A stretch of DNA of 13,121 nt. Source: Thermoleophilia bacterium (lineage in GTDB: Bacteria; Actinomycetota; Thermoleophilia; Gaiellales; Gaiellaceae). The stretch is from assembly GCA_025927435.1 (NCBI GenBank), contig JAICLM010000033.1, positions 1 to 13,121 of the forward strand, written 5' to 3'. Each line of letters starts with the position of its first letter. Within the stretch, counting starts at the first letter, position 1. The translations under genes and the position numbers were made by a program. The notes under the pieces were generated by a model. The model ran no database searches. It was not told where the DNA came from and saw nothing but the letters and a program-made list of their open reading frames with translations. Below are positions 12,091-13,121 of the stretch, piece by piece.

Positions 12091-13121
12091 GTGCCCGAGG
12101 TGTCGGACTTTCGCTATCTCGTCGTCCCGCACACCCACTGGGACCGCGAGTGGTATCTGCCGTTCGAGCAGTTCCGGCTGCGGCTCGGAGCGGTCGTCGA
12201 CGGCGTCCTCGACACGCTCGAGCGCGATCCGTCCTTCACCTCGTTCACGCTCGACGGACAGGCGATCGTCCTCGAGGACTACCTCGAAGTGAGGCCCGAG
12301 AACGCGGGTCGCCTGCAGGTGCTCCTCGACGCCGCACGGCTCGAGGTCGGGCCGTCGTACGTCCTGCCGGACGAGATCCTCGTCGGCGGCGAGTCCCTCG
12401 TGCGCAACCTCCTCCTCGGCCGCAGCGCGTGCCGGCGTTTCGGCGTCGAGCCGAGCAGCGCCGGCTACCTTCCCGACAGCTTCGGCCATCCGGCGCAACT
12501 GCCGCAGATCCTCGCCGGGTTCGGCATCCGCACGCTTCTCTTTTCACGTGGCCTGGGCGACGCGATCGACGACGTCGGAGTCGTCTTCCGCTGGCGCGCC
12601 GGGCCGTCCGAGGTGGTGGCGTGCCAGATGCTGCCGCACTACGACAACTTCGCGCGTCTCACCTGGTACCACGACGCGGAGGAGCGCGTGCGCGCGATCG
12701 TCGAGCGGTTCGGCGACCTTCTGCGGGAGGCCGGTCAGGACGAGATCGTGCTCGCGAGCGGCTCCGACCATTTGCCGGTCGAGCCGGAGCTGCCGGAGAT
12801 CATCAGCGGTCTGGAGCGGGCATTCGACGCGCCCTTCCGCATCGGCCGCTACGACGACTACACGCCCGCCCGGGACGAGCTCCCCCTGTACGAGGGCGAG
12901 CTGGTCGGCAGCCGGCTCCAGAACGTCCTCCGCGCGGTCAACTCGGCGCGGATCTACCTCAAGCAGGCGAACGAGCGCGCCGAGAGCCGGCTGCTTTCGA
13001 TCGAGACGGCCGCCGCGCTGCGGACGCTGCGCGAGCACGCGCCCTACCCGGCCGCAGACCTGCGGCTGGCCTGGCGCGACCTGCTGCGCAACCACCCGCA
13101 CGACTCCATCTGCGGGTGCTC
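12091..13121 (+). CDS. GH38 alpha-mannosidase-like glycoside hydrolase, partial
   Basis: The first 343 residues of a glycoside hydrolase family 38 enzyme are present; the gene runs off the right edge. Metal ligands appear in HTHWDREWYLPFEQFR (His16, Asp18), the likely nucleophile is Asp129 in GYLPDSFGHPAQLPQI, and the late His ligand is His337 in NHPHDSICGC, which falls at the window edge. The N-terminus VVPHTHWDREWY and HPHDSICG resemble bacterial GH38 enzymes such as MngB-type mannosylglycerate hydrolases and cytoplasmic alpha-mannosidases. There is no signal peptide, so a cytosolic role on imported or internal mannosides is inferred. GTG 12091 fits a leaderless start 8 nt after TAGGGT; GTG 12100 is the alternative. 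Confidence 0.93.
   Translation, partial: MPEVSDFRYLVVPHTHWDREWYLPFEQFRLRLGAVVDGVLDTLERDPSFTSFTLDGQAIVLEDYLEVRPENAGRLQVLLDAARLEVGPSYVLPDEILVGGESLVRNLLLGRSACRRFGVEPSSAGYLPDSFGHPAQLPQILAGFGIRTLLFSRGLGDAIDDVGVVFRWRAGPSEVVACQMLPHYDNFARLTWYHDAEERVRAIVERFGDLLREAGQDEIVLASGSDHLPVEPELPEIISGLERAFDAPFRIGRYDDYTPARDELPLYEGELVGSRLQNVLRAVNSARIYLKQANERAESRLLSIETAAALRTLREHAPYPAADLRLAWRDLLRNHPHDSICGC

Overview
The window is GC-rich, densely coded chromosomal DNA in which most genes sit on alternating strands with very short gaps. The gene set (bacterial Ku, actinobacterial-style cell-wall hydrolases with an N-terminal coiled coil, MreB, NAD-dependent DNA ligase, a FadD15-like acyl-CoA ligase), the frequent GTG/TTG starts and many starts lying 6-11 nt after a -10-like hexamer suggest a rod-shaped actinobacterium, perhaps a deep-branching class such as Thermoleophilia. 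The class assignment is inference. I see no mobile element, CRISPR array, tRNA or rRNA.

Layout: 1-437 holds the start of mreB (minus, cut by the window edge), divergent from a short single-stranded DNA-binding protein (544-912). An alpha/beta hydrolase (909-1790, minus) follows. At 1774-1928 a promoter, two tiny overlapping reading frames, an antiterminator arm and a strong intrinsic terminator precede a 57-residue helix-turn-helix-like protein (1928-2101). Ku (2124-2987, minus) is divergent from a long-chain acyl-CoA ligase (3062-4759). Next come two divergent secreted cell-wall enzymes sharing a homologous coiled-coil region: an NlpC/P60 endopeptidase (4756-5859, minus) and a 3D-domain protein (6020-7012, plus). 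An orphan LuxR-family response regulator (7045-7728), a 108-residue coiled-coil protein (7731-8057, minus) and a PBP4-type D,D-carboxypeptidase (8178-9401) follow. DNA ligase LigA and an HAD phosphatase form a minus-strand pair (9405-12051), divergent from a GH38 alpha-mannosidase-like enzyme running off the right end (12091-13121).

Two themes stand out. Cell-wall shape and remodelling is represented by mreB, NlpC/P60, the 3D protein and DacB, with a response regulator among them. DNA maintenance is represented by SSB, Ku and LigA; no LigD is visible beside Ku.

The most unusual element is the 1798-1907 leader. Its terminator 5' arm has a perfect 7-nt complement further upstream, inside a 9-codon reading frame, which is the architecture of a transcription attenuator. 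The gene it would control begins only 20 nt after the T-tract and is unassigned. Other regulatory candidates are tandem ATGGGCC palindromes between the coiled-coil gene and dacB, GTNACAAGC direct repeats with alternative pairing before the NlpC/P60 gene, and an inverted repeat covering the Ku ribosome-binding site.
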